Shown here in pieces: positions 25,725 through 35,475 of a stretch of DNA of 62,022 bases. The translations under genes were made by a program, and so were the position numbers. The number at the start of each line of letters is the position of its first letter. Position 1 is the stretch's first letter. The notes under the pieces are model-generated. The model saw only the letters and a list, made by a program, of their open reading frames with translations, did not search any database and was not told the DNA's origin. Source of the stretch: Bacteroidaceae bacterium (GTDB taxonomy: Bacteria; Bacteroidota; Bacteroidia; Bacteroidales; Bacteroidaceae); NCBI GenBank assembly GCA_011959205.1, contig BLLV01000230.1:1-62022 (forward strand), given 5' to 3'.

Positions 25725-28076
25725 TTATTCAGCCACCAGCCGCACCTCATAAATATGCGGAGTCACTTTCTCATTTCCTTTACCGATCTTTATCTCCAGC
25801 TGCTCATTGGATTGCATAGATACAGGCACATCAAATATCCCAACCGATACATCCGAAACCGGTTTACCAGCCAATCGTCCTACTTCCTGCCCGTTTATCC
25901 ATACTTTTGCATCCTTACGAATCTCGGGACGAAACCGGATACGCACTTTATTGACCTGCTTTCCGTTCGTCTTCATACAATAACTGAACCAACCGACCGC
26001 CTCACGCCAGTGAATCCCTTCATCATCCCCCGTACGGGAATTCTCCATCCGGATGAAATGGTCGCTTTCCGGTTGCTGTTCCCCACAAATCACTTTATCG
26101 GCGGTCATACCATCCAATGCGGCACGCTCCTTTTCCTCTTTTGCCAACTGTTCCTGCCTTGCCTGCAACTCCTGTACGGACAGCACAGGCCAATAGACCA
26201 TATACCGGCACTCGTATAAACGAAAAAACGGTTCAACAGTCATACCCTCATAGCGTTCGGGATAAACTCCGGACAATGTAAATGTCAACGACTTACCTTC
26301 CACTTTCTTCAGATGAGAAAGAAGATTGTTCTTATCCCCCACAATGACAGGCATCGTTTGTAAAGGCAGACGCGGTCCGGCAGCAATGTGTCCGCCACGA
26401 CTGTCATCGGCAAACATGCCATCTTGATTTTGCTTACCCAACCGGGCGGCCAGCACAACCGGTCCGTATAAGATGGAATAGTTGGCAGAACCATCCGGTA
26501 GTGCAATGGCACGCAGATGCATCGGCAGTTCCAATCTTACTTTGTCACCTTTTGACCAAGTACGGTTTAGACTAACATATCCCTCTTTGCCCGTCACGTT
26601 CTGCCGTTTACCATTAACAGACAAGCATAATGCTTCCGGCTTCGTCCATTCGGGAATACGGAAAAGGAGGGTGAATTCCTTCTTTCCCTTTTCCGGAGAA
26701 ATAACAAGAGTGGTCCCCTCTTCATCGGGGAAAGCCGTCTGTTGCTCAATTTGGATATCTCCCCAACGCAAGATAGAGGGAATGAAAAGGTTGACATACA
26801 GATTATTATCCTTGTGTCCATAAATCATTTCACCATAACGGGCATGATTTTCCATTCCCGATCCCACACAACACCAAAAACTGGTCTGAGGTTGCGAATA
26901 GACCCTGTAATGACCGGCACGCATCGGGGTAAAATAAACAAATCCGCCTTGCACAGGATCTTGCGTGGAAAGGATATGGTTATAAAGTGCCCGTTCGTAA
27001 TAATCCATAAAATGAGCGTCCGCACTCGTTTCATACAGCATTTTTGTAAGGCGGAGCATATTGTAGGTGTTACAAGTCTCTGGCCCCTGCTCGCTGGTGA
27101 GCATACTGCTGAAATCATCAGCCGGATGAAAATGCTCACGCACACTGTTACCTCCAATAGTGATGCTGCGATGATTTACCACCGTTTCCCAGAAATAGCG
27201 GGCAGCTTCGCTCCAGTCCCGGTTGCCTTCCAAATCGGCAATACGTTTGAAACCTATCACTTTCGGTATTTGCGTATTGGCGTGCATCCCCGTCAATTTA
27301 TCCTCTTGTTTCAACAAAGGCTGCAACACGGTCTGATGAGAAAATTGATGAGCCAGTTTCAAGTAGCGTTTGTCGCCGGTGATAGCGGCCACATCGGCAA
27401 ATGTCTCGTTCAGCCCTCCATGTTCGCTGCGTAGCATATCCTGTATCTGTCCATCGCTCAACTTGGATACCAGACGAATCATCCAGTCCGTGAGTTTCAC
27501 CAACATTTCCTTTGCTTCCCGGCTATCGGTCTGAAGAGTTGCATCACGAAGACCGGCATATATTTTATGAATATTATAAAGAGGAACCCAGCGGTCATTC
27601 AATCCGAAACCGGACGCACGAATGTTTCCGTCCTCTATTTCTTTCCACATTTTACGCCCGTTTGGGACTCCGCACAGATAACCGTCACCGGCGGCATCCT
27701 GGCAGCGTTTCAGTTCACTTATCATATAATCCAGACGCGTCTTGATCTCCTTATTTCCCGTAGCGGCATACATATAGGAAAGGGCCGATAAATAATGTCC
27801 GCCAATATGTCCGTCCAGCCCTGTATTTTCCCAATTAGTATAATTTTCGGCTTTAGGGGAAAGACCAGCCTCCTTCAAATAAGGAGCTAACAGACGGTCG
27901 GGGTCTATTCCCAGCAGATAACGGATATCCATATCCTCTGCATGTTTAAAAGGGCTGGCAGTGAGCCGCACATCCCTGACCGGAAAACTTTCTACTTTTG
28001 CGGGTAGCTGAGCATGCAAAGCTACAGAAGCTATAGCAAAAACAGAAGTGGATAAAATGGTTTTAAGTAAATTCAT
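25725..28076 (-). CDS. GH127/GH146-type beta-L-arabinofuranosidase
   Basis: The 783-residue exported protein (signal peptide about 1-22) belongs to the DUF1680 family, whose members remove beta-linked L-arabinofuranose. The zinc-cysteine active site is visible: Glu333 and Cys335 (GPETCNTYNML) and Cys402-Cys403 (FWCCVGSGMENH), matching the Glu, Cys, Cys-Cys arrangement of characterised enzymes that use a Cys nucleophile. A DUF4986-like and a further beta domain follow (about 530-783; the last part, QLEIKIGKGNEKV, is lectin-like). GH127 and GH146 cannot be told apart here. It is the last gene of PUL-A, 53 bp after the GH31 gene. Confidence 0.88.
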   Translation of the reverse strand: MNLLKTILSTSVFAIASVALHAQLPAKVESFPVRDVRLTASPFKHAEDMDIRYLLGIDPDRLLAPYLKEAGLSPKAENYTNWENTGLDGHIGGHYLSALSYMYAATGNKEIKTRLDYMISELKRCQDAAGDGYLCGVPNGRKMWKEIEDGNIRASGFGLNDRWVPLYNIHKIYAGLRDATLQTDSREAKEMLVKLTDWMIRLVSKLSDGQIQDMLRSEHGGLNETFADVAAITGDKRYLKLAHQFSHQTVLQPLLKQEDKLTGMHANTQIPKVIGFKRIADLEGNRDWSEAARYFWETVVNHRSITIGGNSVREHFHPADDFSSMLTSEQGPETCNTYNMLRLTKMLYETSADAHFMDYYERALYNHILSTQDPVQGGFVYFTPMRAGHYRVYSQPQTSFWCCVGSGMENHARYGEMIYGHKDNNLYVNLFIPSILRWGDIQIEQQTAFPDEEGTTLVISPEKGKKEFTLLFRIPEWTKPEALCLSVNGKRQNVTGKEGYVSLNRTWSKGDKVRLELPMHLRAIALPDGSANYSILYGPVVLAARLGKQNQDGMFADDSRGGHIAAGPRLPLQTMPVIVGDKNNLLSHLKKVEGKSLTFTLSGVYPERYEGMTVEPFFRLYECRYMVYWPVLSVQELQARQEQLAKEEKERAALDGMTADKVICGEQQPESDHFIRMENSRTGDDEGIHWREAVGWFSYCMKTNGKQVNKVRIRFRPEIRKDAKVWINGQEVGRLAGKPVSDVSVGIFDVPVSMQSNEQLEIKIGKGNEKVTPHIYEVRLVAE

Positions 28077-28129
28077 AATGTATTTTATCGTTTCTTTATT
28101 TATTCTGCTGGATATTCAATATGAACATT

Positions 28130-30589
28130 CTAAAGTTTCACCTCAATTGCTGTACCGGTATAATTCACCATCTTTCCTCCCTTCAATGGTTTATCGCCTT
28201 CTCCTGATCTATGATTTACGAGAACTACTTTGAACTTCCTCTTTTCCAACATTCCGGGATATCTTCCTTCACGGTCGCTGATGTGCAAAGTACGGTTACT
28301 ATCATCCCAACGGAAAGTGATAGTAGAATAAACTCCCTTTTCATAATTGTAATTATCGTTCTCATCCTCATAAAGAATAAAAGTTGCATTAGCACCCGGA
28401 TAAACACGAATCTCCAAGTCATCCCAACTTTTTTCTGTGGCATACTGCACCGCAGGTCCCCAAGGAATTATAGAACCGGCACGGATATAAACTGGCATGA
28501 TATCAATAGGTACTTCACGCTGTATGGTTTGGCCACCAGCCAACTTTGCCCCAGTCCAGAAATCAAACCAGTTACTTCCCTCTGGCAAATATACATCCGT
28601 TTTCTCTATTTTCCGCATATTTTTCTGATAACCATTCTGTTTTTTATCCTGCCATGTATAGAGAGAATCAGTTACCGGACGTACTAAAAAACTACGTCCG
28701 AACATATACTCCGTATCCATATCAAGTACTTTCTTGTCTTTCGGAAAATCCATCACCAAAGGACGAATAATGCTGCCTGCCTTATTTGTTACTTCCCAAG
28801 TAGTACTATATAAATAAGGTAATAAGCGATAACGCAAATGGGTATATTTCTCCAATGCATCATAAGCCCAATCACCTTTATCGCCGAACTGATAGATCTC
28901 TACAGCAACAGGACTGGAATTATGAGAACGCATGATAGGTTGGAAAGCTCCCCACTGATACCAACGGACGTGTAGCTCATGATAAGCAATATTATTAACA
29001 TCATTATTATATTTCCATGCAAAAAATCCCCCCAAGTCAGTGTTCCAGTAAGGAATACCACATAAAGAATAATTCAGGCCAGCCGCCAGTTGCTTACGCA
29101 TCACTTCCCAAGTAGAAACGACATCTCCACTCCATGAATGTGAAGCATAACGCTGCTGTCCCAAGAATGAAGAACGGGTAAGTAAGAATACCCGCTTGTC
29201 GGAAGTGGTAGCACGCTGGTGTTCATAAACACCTTTATTGGACATCAAAGGAAAAGCATTGTGAACCCTTCGGAAAGAACCTAAATAAGTTTTTGTATCA
29301 AAATCTTTATCTTGAACCTCCAGATGATCGGGTTCGGTAGAATCCAACCACCAGCCGTCCATACCTAGATCAAAGATATTCTTTTTCATTTCATTCCAAT
29401 AAATACTTCTTGCTACAGGATTGAACGGATCATAAGGTTTCACTCCGGCTTTAGGTGGCCAAGTCTCAAAATGAAGCAAAGCATTCAGACTATCCATTTT
29501 GTGATACATCTCTGTCCACGGACCAAAAGAGGCCCATACAGAAATCATGATATGCGCATTCCGCTTGTGTATATAGTCAATCATTTCTTGAGGGCTTTTT
29601 ATCCTTGGAGTACCATAACGTGCATCCGGATTCTCACCATTCGGAAGATATTTCATGTATTCCTTGTCGCCCATCTTATTAATATAGCGAGGATTCTGGA
29701 ACTTCATGGAGTTCCAGTTAGAGTCACATCCCCAATACTGCCAATCCTGAATGATTCCATCCAAAGGAACTTTCCGATCACGGTATTCATCAACCACTTC
29801 ACACAGTTCATCCGGACTCTTATAACGCTCGCGGCACTGCCAGAATCCAAGTGTCCAAAGCGGATAAAGAGGAGCCTGCCCGGTCAAATCACGGACTCCG
29901 GCTATCACGCCATCCGCATTGCTACCATAAATGAAATAATAGTCGGCACAATCGCCCACTTCAGAGTCGAATGACATTTCTTGCGGATTGTCCGTAAAGG
30001 TAGTCGGAGAATAATTATCCCAATAAAGTCCGTAACCTTTCACTGAATGAATAAAAGGAATGCAGATACTCATATTCTTGTTACGAAGAAAAAGTTTTTG
30101 ATTGCGCTGATTCACTTTTCCAGTCTGTTGTTGCCCCAATCCATAAATCACTTCATCCTTATCTAATAAAAAAGCCTGCCGGACATTGTAAGAAAAAGTA
30201 CCCGCATCATCAAACGGAGTGAACTGTGTCCCATAATCCTTGTCTTTTAACAACACCTTTCCGGTAGCGTCATAGAAATTGATTCCACCTGTAGATGAAT
30301 TGACCTCCACCTGTAATGCATCCGACTTTAAACGAATATACTCTTTATTCATTGCAAACTCCACAGAAGTCTCCTCAGGCTCTTTCATTACTACAAGGCT
30401 CTTCTTGTCATACGAGCTTCCCTCCGGTGTCTTATAAACCCGGACGATGGATGGCGTATAAAATGCCACTTCAACATCCATACCTTGTACAGTAGCCTTA
30501 ATCCCTTGCGGCATCTTCTGATAGCTCTGTGCCTGGGAAAATAATCCCAGACAGAGGAGCAATAAACTTATCGAAATCTTTTTACTCAT
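28130..30589 (-). CDS. GH31 alpha-glycosidase (alpha-xylosidase-like)
   Basis: The 819-residue exported protein has a signal peptide (about 1-22), the N-terminal beta-sandwich of GH31 (about 25-230), the catalytic barrel with nucleophile Asp416 (GWWLDSTEPDH) and acid/base Asp489 (HSWSGDVVSTW), and C-terminal DUF5110-type domains. The WLDSTEPD form is most like alpha-xylosidases and related transferases; alpha-glucosidase activity is possible. The start at 30589 (MSKKISISLLLL) gives a proper signal peptide. It lies 69 bp after the broken susD and precedes the GH127 gene. Its reading frame is intact although the importer genes upstream are not. Confidence 0.88.
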   Translation of the reverse strand: MSKKISISLLLLCLGLFSQAQSYQKMPQGIKATVQGMDVEVAFYTPSIVRVYKTPEGSSYDKKSLVVMKEPEETSVEFAMNKEYIRLKSDALQVEVNSSTGGINFYDATGKVLLKDKDYGTQFTPFDDAGTFSYNVRQAFLLDKDEVIYGLGQQQTGKVNQRNQKLFLRNKNMSICIPFIHSVKGYGLYWDNYSPTTFTDNPQEMSFDSEVGDCADYYFIYGSNADGVIAGVRDLTGQAPLYPLWTLGFWQCRERYKSPDELCEVVDEYRDRKVPLDGIIQDWQYWGCDSNWNSMKFQNPRYINKMGDKEYMKYLPNGENPDARYGTPRIKSPQEMIDYIHKRNAHIMISVWASFGPWTEMYHKMDSLNALLHFETWPPKAGVKPYDPFNPVARSIYWNEMKKNIFDLGMDGWWLDSTEPDHLEVQDKDFDTKTYLGSFRRVHNAFPLMSNKGVYEHQRATTSDKRVFLLTRSSFLGQQRYASHSWSGDVVSTWEVMRKQLAAGLNYSLCGIPYWNTDLGGFFAWKYNNDVNNIAYHELHVRWYQWGAFQPIMRSHNSSPVAVEIYQFGDKGDWAYDALEKYTHLRYRLLPYLYSTTWEVTNKAGSIIRPLVMDFPKDKKVLDMDTEYMFGRSFLVRPVTDSLYTWQDKKQNGYQKNMRKIEKTDVYLPEGSNWFDFWTGAKLAGGQTIQREVPIDIMPVYIRAGSIIPWGPAVQYATEKSWDDLEIRVYPGANATFILYEDENDNYNYEKGVYSTITFRWDDSNRTLHISDREGRYPGMLEKRKFKVVLVNHRSGEGDKPLKGGKMVNYTGTAIEVKL

Positions 30590-30658
30590 AATTCTTTCTA
30601 ATTTAATGTAGAAAAGAGAAAACAACCTTTTCATCCTTAAAAAAACATCCAATAAATA

Positions 30659-32294
30659 CTATTTAGAATATCCCGGATTCTGTTTCAGATTACTATTGGT
30701 CAACAATACTTTATTTGGAATAGGATACAGATTTTTGGTTTCATCACTCTTATCATGAGAGAACCAAACTTTTGTAGTGAAGATGCCAAAACGAATCATG
30801 TCCTGACGGCGGCGTCCTTCCTGACAAAACTCCCAGCCAAGTTCATCAAGGAAACGGCCATATTTAATATCTGTTCCTCCATCATGTTCTGTCTTATAAC
30901 TATCTCTCCGACCATAATCATATACACTTCCTCCCATCAGTTCCGCATCTGTAACTTGCGCTTTTTCAGGTTCATTCTTGAAGGCGCGTTCACGTACCTG
31001 AGTCACCAAAGCACCTGCTCCCGATTTGCCCAAACGCATCAATGACTCCGCTTTCATCATCAATACATCCGCATATCGTAACAACGGCCAGTCATTGCTC
31101 AAACGGTTGGTTATACCGGTGGCATATTCAAACTTACCCCAACGGAATCCATCATCCACATCCGACTGATCAATAGAGGGAACATCTACCGTATAAATCA
31201 ATGGTTTTCCATCAATACTACGCTTCAAGATTTCACCGGAATAGGTATATTGCTGACCTTGAATATAGTTAGCCTCCAAACGTGCATCATCCTCATCAAA
31301 AGAATTAATAAACTGAGGCACTGCACACACGCCCCCCCCAAGGACGTGCAGTCAATTGGTAAGTATCCTGATTCTCAGGTGCTAAAGTGTACATATGAAA
31401 ATCAAAATCATTCCATCCTGTCACATAAATTTCATCAAACGGCAATGCAAAGATAATTTCTTTAGAATTCTCATTATGCGTTACAAAAACATCCTTCTGA
31501 TTATTTTCCAATGCATATTCTCCGGACTTCTCGGCATAATTAATCACGATATCACACTCGTCAATACATTTCTGCCATTGAGCAGTACCCGACCAGACTT
31601 CAGCATTCAAATACATTTTGGCCAGCAATGTATGAGCCGCCCACTTATTGAAACGTCCATAATAATAACCTCTCGGCGTTTCGGACAACAAATCCATATT
31701 CTCCGTTATTTCTTTCACAATAAAGTCAAAGACCTCTTTACGAGTAGACTGTTGCGGCAAAGAAGTATCTTTAAAATCTGTCACAATGGGCACATTACCA
31801 TACAAATCAATCAAAATATAATAATATGAAGCCCTCAGTACTTTCAATTCGGCAATCAACTTTTCTTTCGTTTCTCCATCTACACTGATAACGCCTTCTT
31901 CTATCTGAGACAGAATACGGTTACAAGTGTTCACGCCATTGTATGTACGTTCCCATCCTTGAAGCACACCGTCATCCTCGGTAGTCCAAGTATGCTGATG
32001 CCACCTTTTATAGATATAGCCATCTACCCATCCAATACCATCACGGGCGGGAAGAACATCTTGATCCGCACATAATTCCTGCGCACGAACCACTCCGTTC
32101 CATTGCAGCAACGTTTCACGCCAAGGTATATAAGCAGCATTTACCAAATAACTGACATCTTCCTCCGTTTTCGGTACGTAATCCTCAGACACTACCTGCC
32201 CATAGCTATCATGCAGCAAATCAGTACAAGCTGTATTTCCCAACAATGCGACTGTCATCAGTCCCATCGTCCATAATTTTATATTTGTTTTCAT
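30659..32294 (-). pseudogene. SusD-like glycan-binding lipoprotein, frameshifted in a G-run
   Basis: SusD proteins are outer-membrane lipoproteins that close over the SusC channel and hold the glycan. The N-terminal part has a lipobox (LLGNTAC) and a SusD-type body; the C-terminal part continues with VCAVPQFINSFDEDDARL and the closing ...RRRQDMIRFG. The two lie in different frames. The break is a run of eight G on the minus strand (31339-31332): with eight the protein ends as PWGGRVCSASVY, while with seven it would read PWGGVCAVPQFIN and give about 544 residues, a normal length. So one inserted G explains the defect. This could be a real mutation, a phase-variable tract or a sequencing error. 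Confidence 0.85.
31332..31339 (-). repeat. Run of eight G inside susD
   Basis: On the minus strand the codons TGG GGG GGG contain eight consecutive G, at the exact place where the susD frame shifts. Seven G restore the frame. Such mononucleotide runs are prone to slippage. Confidence 0.9.
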
Positions 32295-32315
32295 CTTCAA
32301 TTCCTTTTTAGTTCA

Positions 32316-35264
32316 TTAAAATTTCACATTAACACCGAAGGTAAATGAGCGTACGCTCGGATATCTGTCACGTGTATCATATCCCGGAGTCAAACCGTCT
32401 GTTGACACTTCCGGATCAATACCTTTATAACCTGTAATAGTCAAAGCATTCAATACTGAACCATAAACTCGGAGTGACTTTATATATTTACCAACCTGAC
32501 CGAAGCTATATCCCAAAGTGATATTGTCAATCTTCCAGTAGTCACCATTTTCGACATAATAGCTGTTGAATTCCGGTTCCACTTCCGAGCTCAACGTATG
32601 CTTGCCAAACACCAGGTCATTCACAGATTTCAAACGATTTTCAAAACGGCTGTTTTTTACATTTTCGTAATTCATACGTCCACCATTGATTATCTGGAAG
32701 CCAAACGCGCCACGCATCGTCACATTCAAGTCGAAGTTTTTATAACGAAGAGTATTGTTCCATCCCGCATACCATTTAGGAAGACCGTTACCAATAACAT
32801 GCTTATCCTCGGGAGCATGAGTAAAATCTTTATAGTTCACCAACTCACCATTCCTGTCTTCGTAAATCCAACGACCTTCACTGTCCACATCCACTACTTT
32901 AAAGCCATAAAAATTACCGATGCTTTCACCTACCTGTACTCTGTGAGAATCGGCTACCTGACCGGAGTATTCCACCGTACCCGTATTAAAATAGTCGTAA
33001 TCCGACTTAAAGATGCTACCAGACAAACTGATCAATTTATTAGAGTTCAAAGAGAATGTTCCGGTAGTACTCCATTCAAAATCTTTATTCTGAACAGGAA
33101 TCACAGTTACCAATACTTCCACACCACGGTTTCTCATTGTACCACCATTAGCCATCGTCTTATTATACAAGTTCGGAGGGGTCGGTACTCCATATTCGTA
33201 TATCAAACCATCTACATCACGGTTATAATAATCAATAGAGCTGGACAAACGGCCACCCCATGAAACAAAGTCCAACCCAATATTGGTTTCTTTCTTTTCC
33301 TCCCATTTCAAATCAGGGTTCGGGTTGGATGCCGGAACAATGGTCTGTATCCAATTCCCATTTACAAAAGCATACGAGCCGTATTTCAACATAGCCACCC
33401 CCAGGAAAGGATCTTTAGGCTGTGAACCCGTCACACCATATCCCACACGAAGTTTCAAATCATCAAATATCTTCTGATTCTTCATAAATGCTTCTTCGGT
33501 AATTCTCCATCCGACTGATACAGACGGGAAAAGCCCCCATGCATTATCAGTACCCCATAACTGGCTGGCTCCTTCATAACGAAGAGCTCCCATCAACAAA
33601 TAACGATTCTTGAACGAATAGGTAGCCCGCCCGAAAAAGCCGATCAAATTTGTAGGAGTTTTCTTTGAGCCGATATTCGCTTTACCGTCTTTCAAAGCAG
33701 AACCGATGCCAATATTATGCCATCCGCCAAAATAATCATCCTGAAAACCATAGTTATCAATCCAAAGTTCTTCAAAGTCTGTTTCATTGTAGCTGTAACC
33801 GCCCAATACAGTGAATTTATGTGCACCGATTTCTTTGCTATATTGTGCAGTAAGTTCCATCAATTTCTCCATCTTGGTATAAGCACCTACAGAAGACCAA
33901 CCTGCCAGTCCATCACGCAAAGCAGAAATATGGTTCAACGTTTCACCATAACCACGGTTCATATTATCACGAATATAAGAGAATACGGCAGAAAGAGTCA
34001 AATCCTTGATGGGATTATAAACAATATTCCCATTGTAGCGCAACTGGGTCTTTTTTACATTTCCTTCAGCCTCATACAACAAAGCCAATGGATTCTCGTA
34101 TTCGAATTTGCTCACATTCTCATTCCATGTACCATCCTCATTTCTTACCGGATCGGTTGGGTTTCTACGAGTTGCCTGACCATATACCCAACCTCTGAAG
34201 CTCCCCCCATTAGTGGTAGATTCCATCTGGTTTTTCTTACCAAACAGACCGAATTTCAATTTTAACTTATCATCAAACATACGGTGGGTCACCTCAATAC
34301 GTCCTTGGAAGCTTTCGAAATCCGATTTTTTCATAATCCCTTGACGAGAGGCATAGTTCAAGTTGGCAATATAATTAGTCTTTGAATTGCCGCCCATCAA
34401 TGACAAGTTGTGAACATGGCTAACCGGTGTACGGCTAATCTCATCAATCCAATCCGTATCGGCCCCATGGTCCTGGTCGGGATAAAGGGTACGGAACTCA
34501 TCTGCATTCAGCATATCCAGTTTCTTGGCTATAAGAGAAGTACTGACATAGCCATTATACTCCACTTGGTTAATATCCACTCCTTTAGCCTGTTTAGTAG
34601 TAATTAAAATCACACCATTCGTACCCCGTGTTCCATAGATAGCGGCAGCAGAACCGTCCTTCAACACGTCCACGCTCTCCACATCTTCGGGAGCCACAGT
34701 ACCAAGTTCTCCAGGAATTCCGTCAATCAATACCAACGGAGCAGTATTAGCTCCACCAATGGTATTTGTACCACGAAGACGTATCTAGGTACTTCCCGTC
34801 GGGTCACCGTTAGGATTGGTAATGGCCAGACCGGCTACTTTTCCTTGAATCAGCTGTCCCACATCCTTCACAGCTCCTTTTACAAAGTTGTCGGCTTTCA
34901 CACTAGCTACAGAACTGGTCACATCACCTTTACGCTGTGTACCGTAACCAATCACCACCACTTCATCCAAGGTCTTGGTATCCTCCTTTAAAACAATCTC
35001 TAATGAATTCTTTCCTGCTGTCGGGACTTCCTGAGTGACATAGCCAATATAAGAAATAACCAACACACTCTTTGCCGGAACACCCAACATAAAGTTTCCA
35101 TCAAAATCGGTAATGGTTCCCATGGTATTATTGCCTTTTACAACAACACTGGCTCCTATGACAGGCTCGCCGGAAGAATCTTTCACCTTACCCGTCACTT
35201 TTTGCTGGGCTAAGGCTGTTAATGAAAAGCTTAACAGAGTAAGCAACAAAAACAAATGTTTCAT
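32316..35264 (-). pseudogene. SusC-like TonB-dependent receptor with in-frame TAG
   Basis: The gene encodes a 982-codon SusC-type outer-membrane importer. It has a signal peptide, a CarboxypepD-like domain (about 20-100; GEPVIGASVVVKG), a TonB-box-like region, the plug (VDVLKDGSAAAIYGTRGTNG) and a barrel ending in SFTFGVNVKF. The frame is continuous except for TAG at 34787-34785, after NPNGDPTGST and before IRLRGTNTIGG. The family has Gln here (GSTQIRLRG), so a single CAG to TAG change explains the stop. Without suppression only 159 residues of the plug side would be made. It follows the regulator gene and precedes the equally broken susD by 21 bp. Confidence 0.87.
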
Positions 35265-35397
35265 TCTATATCAAATTTAAAGTTATACATACCTTTACTG
35301 CGGGAATGAATGAAGAAGATGTGTTTTTCTCCCCGTAAAAGGTTGTGGCAAAAGAATGAAATAGGAAATAGAAATACAGGTGAAGAATCATGCTAAC

Positions 35398-35445
35398 AGG
35401 GGATACAAATGGCTCTAGCTATAACTTGACGCATTTGTACCCCCT
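35398..35445. promoter_or_regulatory. Inverted repeat upstream of the PUL-A susC
   Basis: AGGGGATACAAATG (35398-35411) and CATTTGTACCCCCT (35432-35445) are inverse copies with one mismatch in 14, 20 bp apart (34 bp centre to centre). They sit 30 bp after the stop of the regulator gene and about 135-180 bp before the susC ATG. No T-run follows on the minus strand, so an operator is more likely than a terminator. The neighbouring AraC-type regulator is the natural candidate to bind it. Confidence 0.55.
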
Positions 35446-35475
35446 ATTTGCAACAATTAAAGGACAGGAAGAGAT

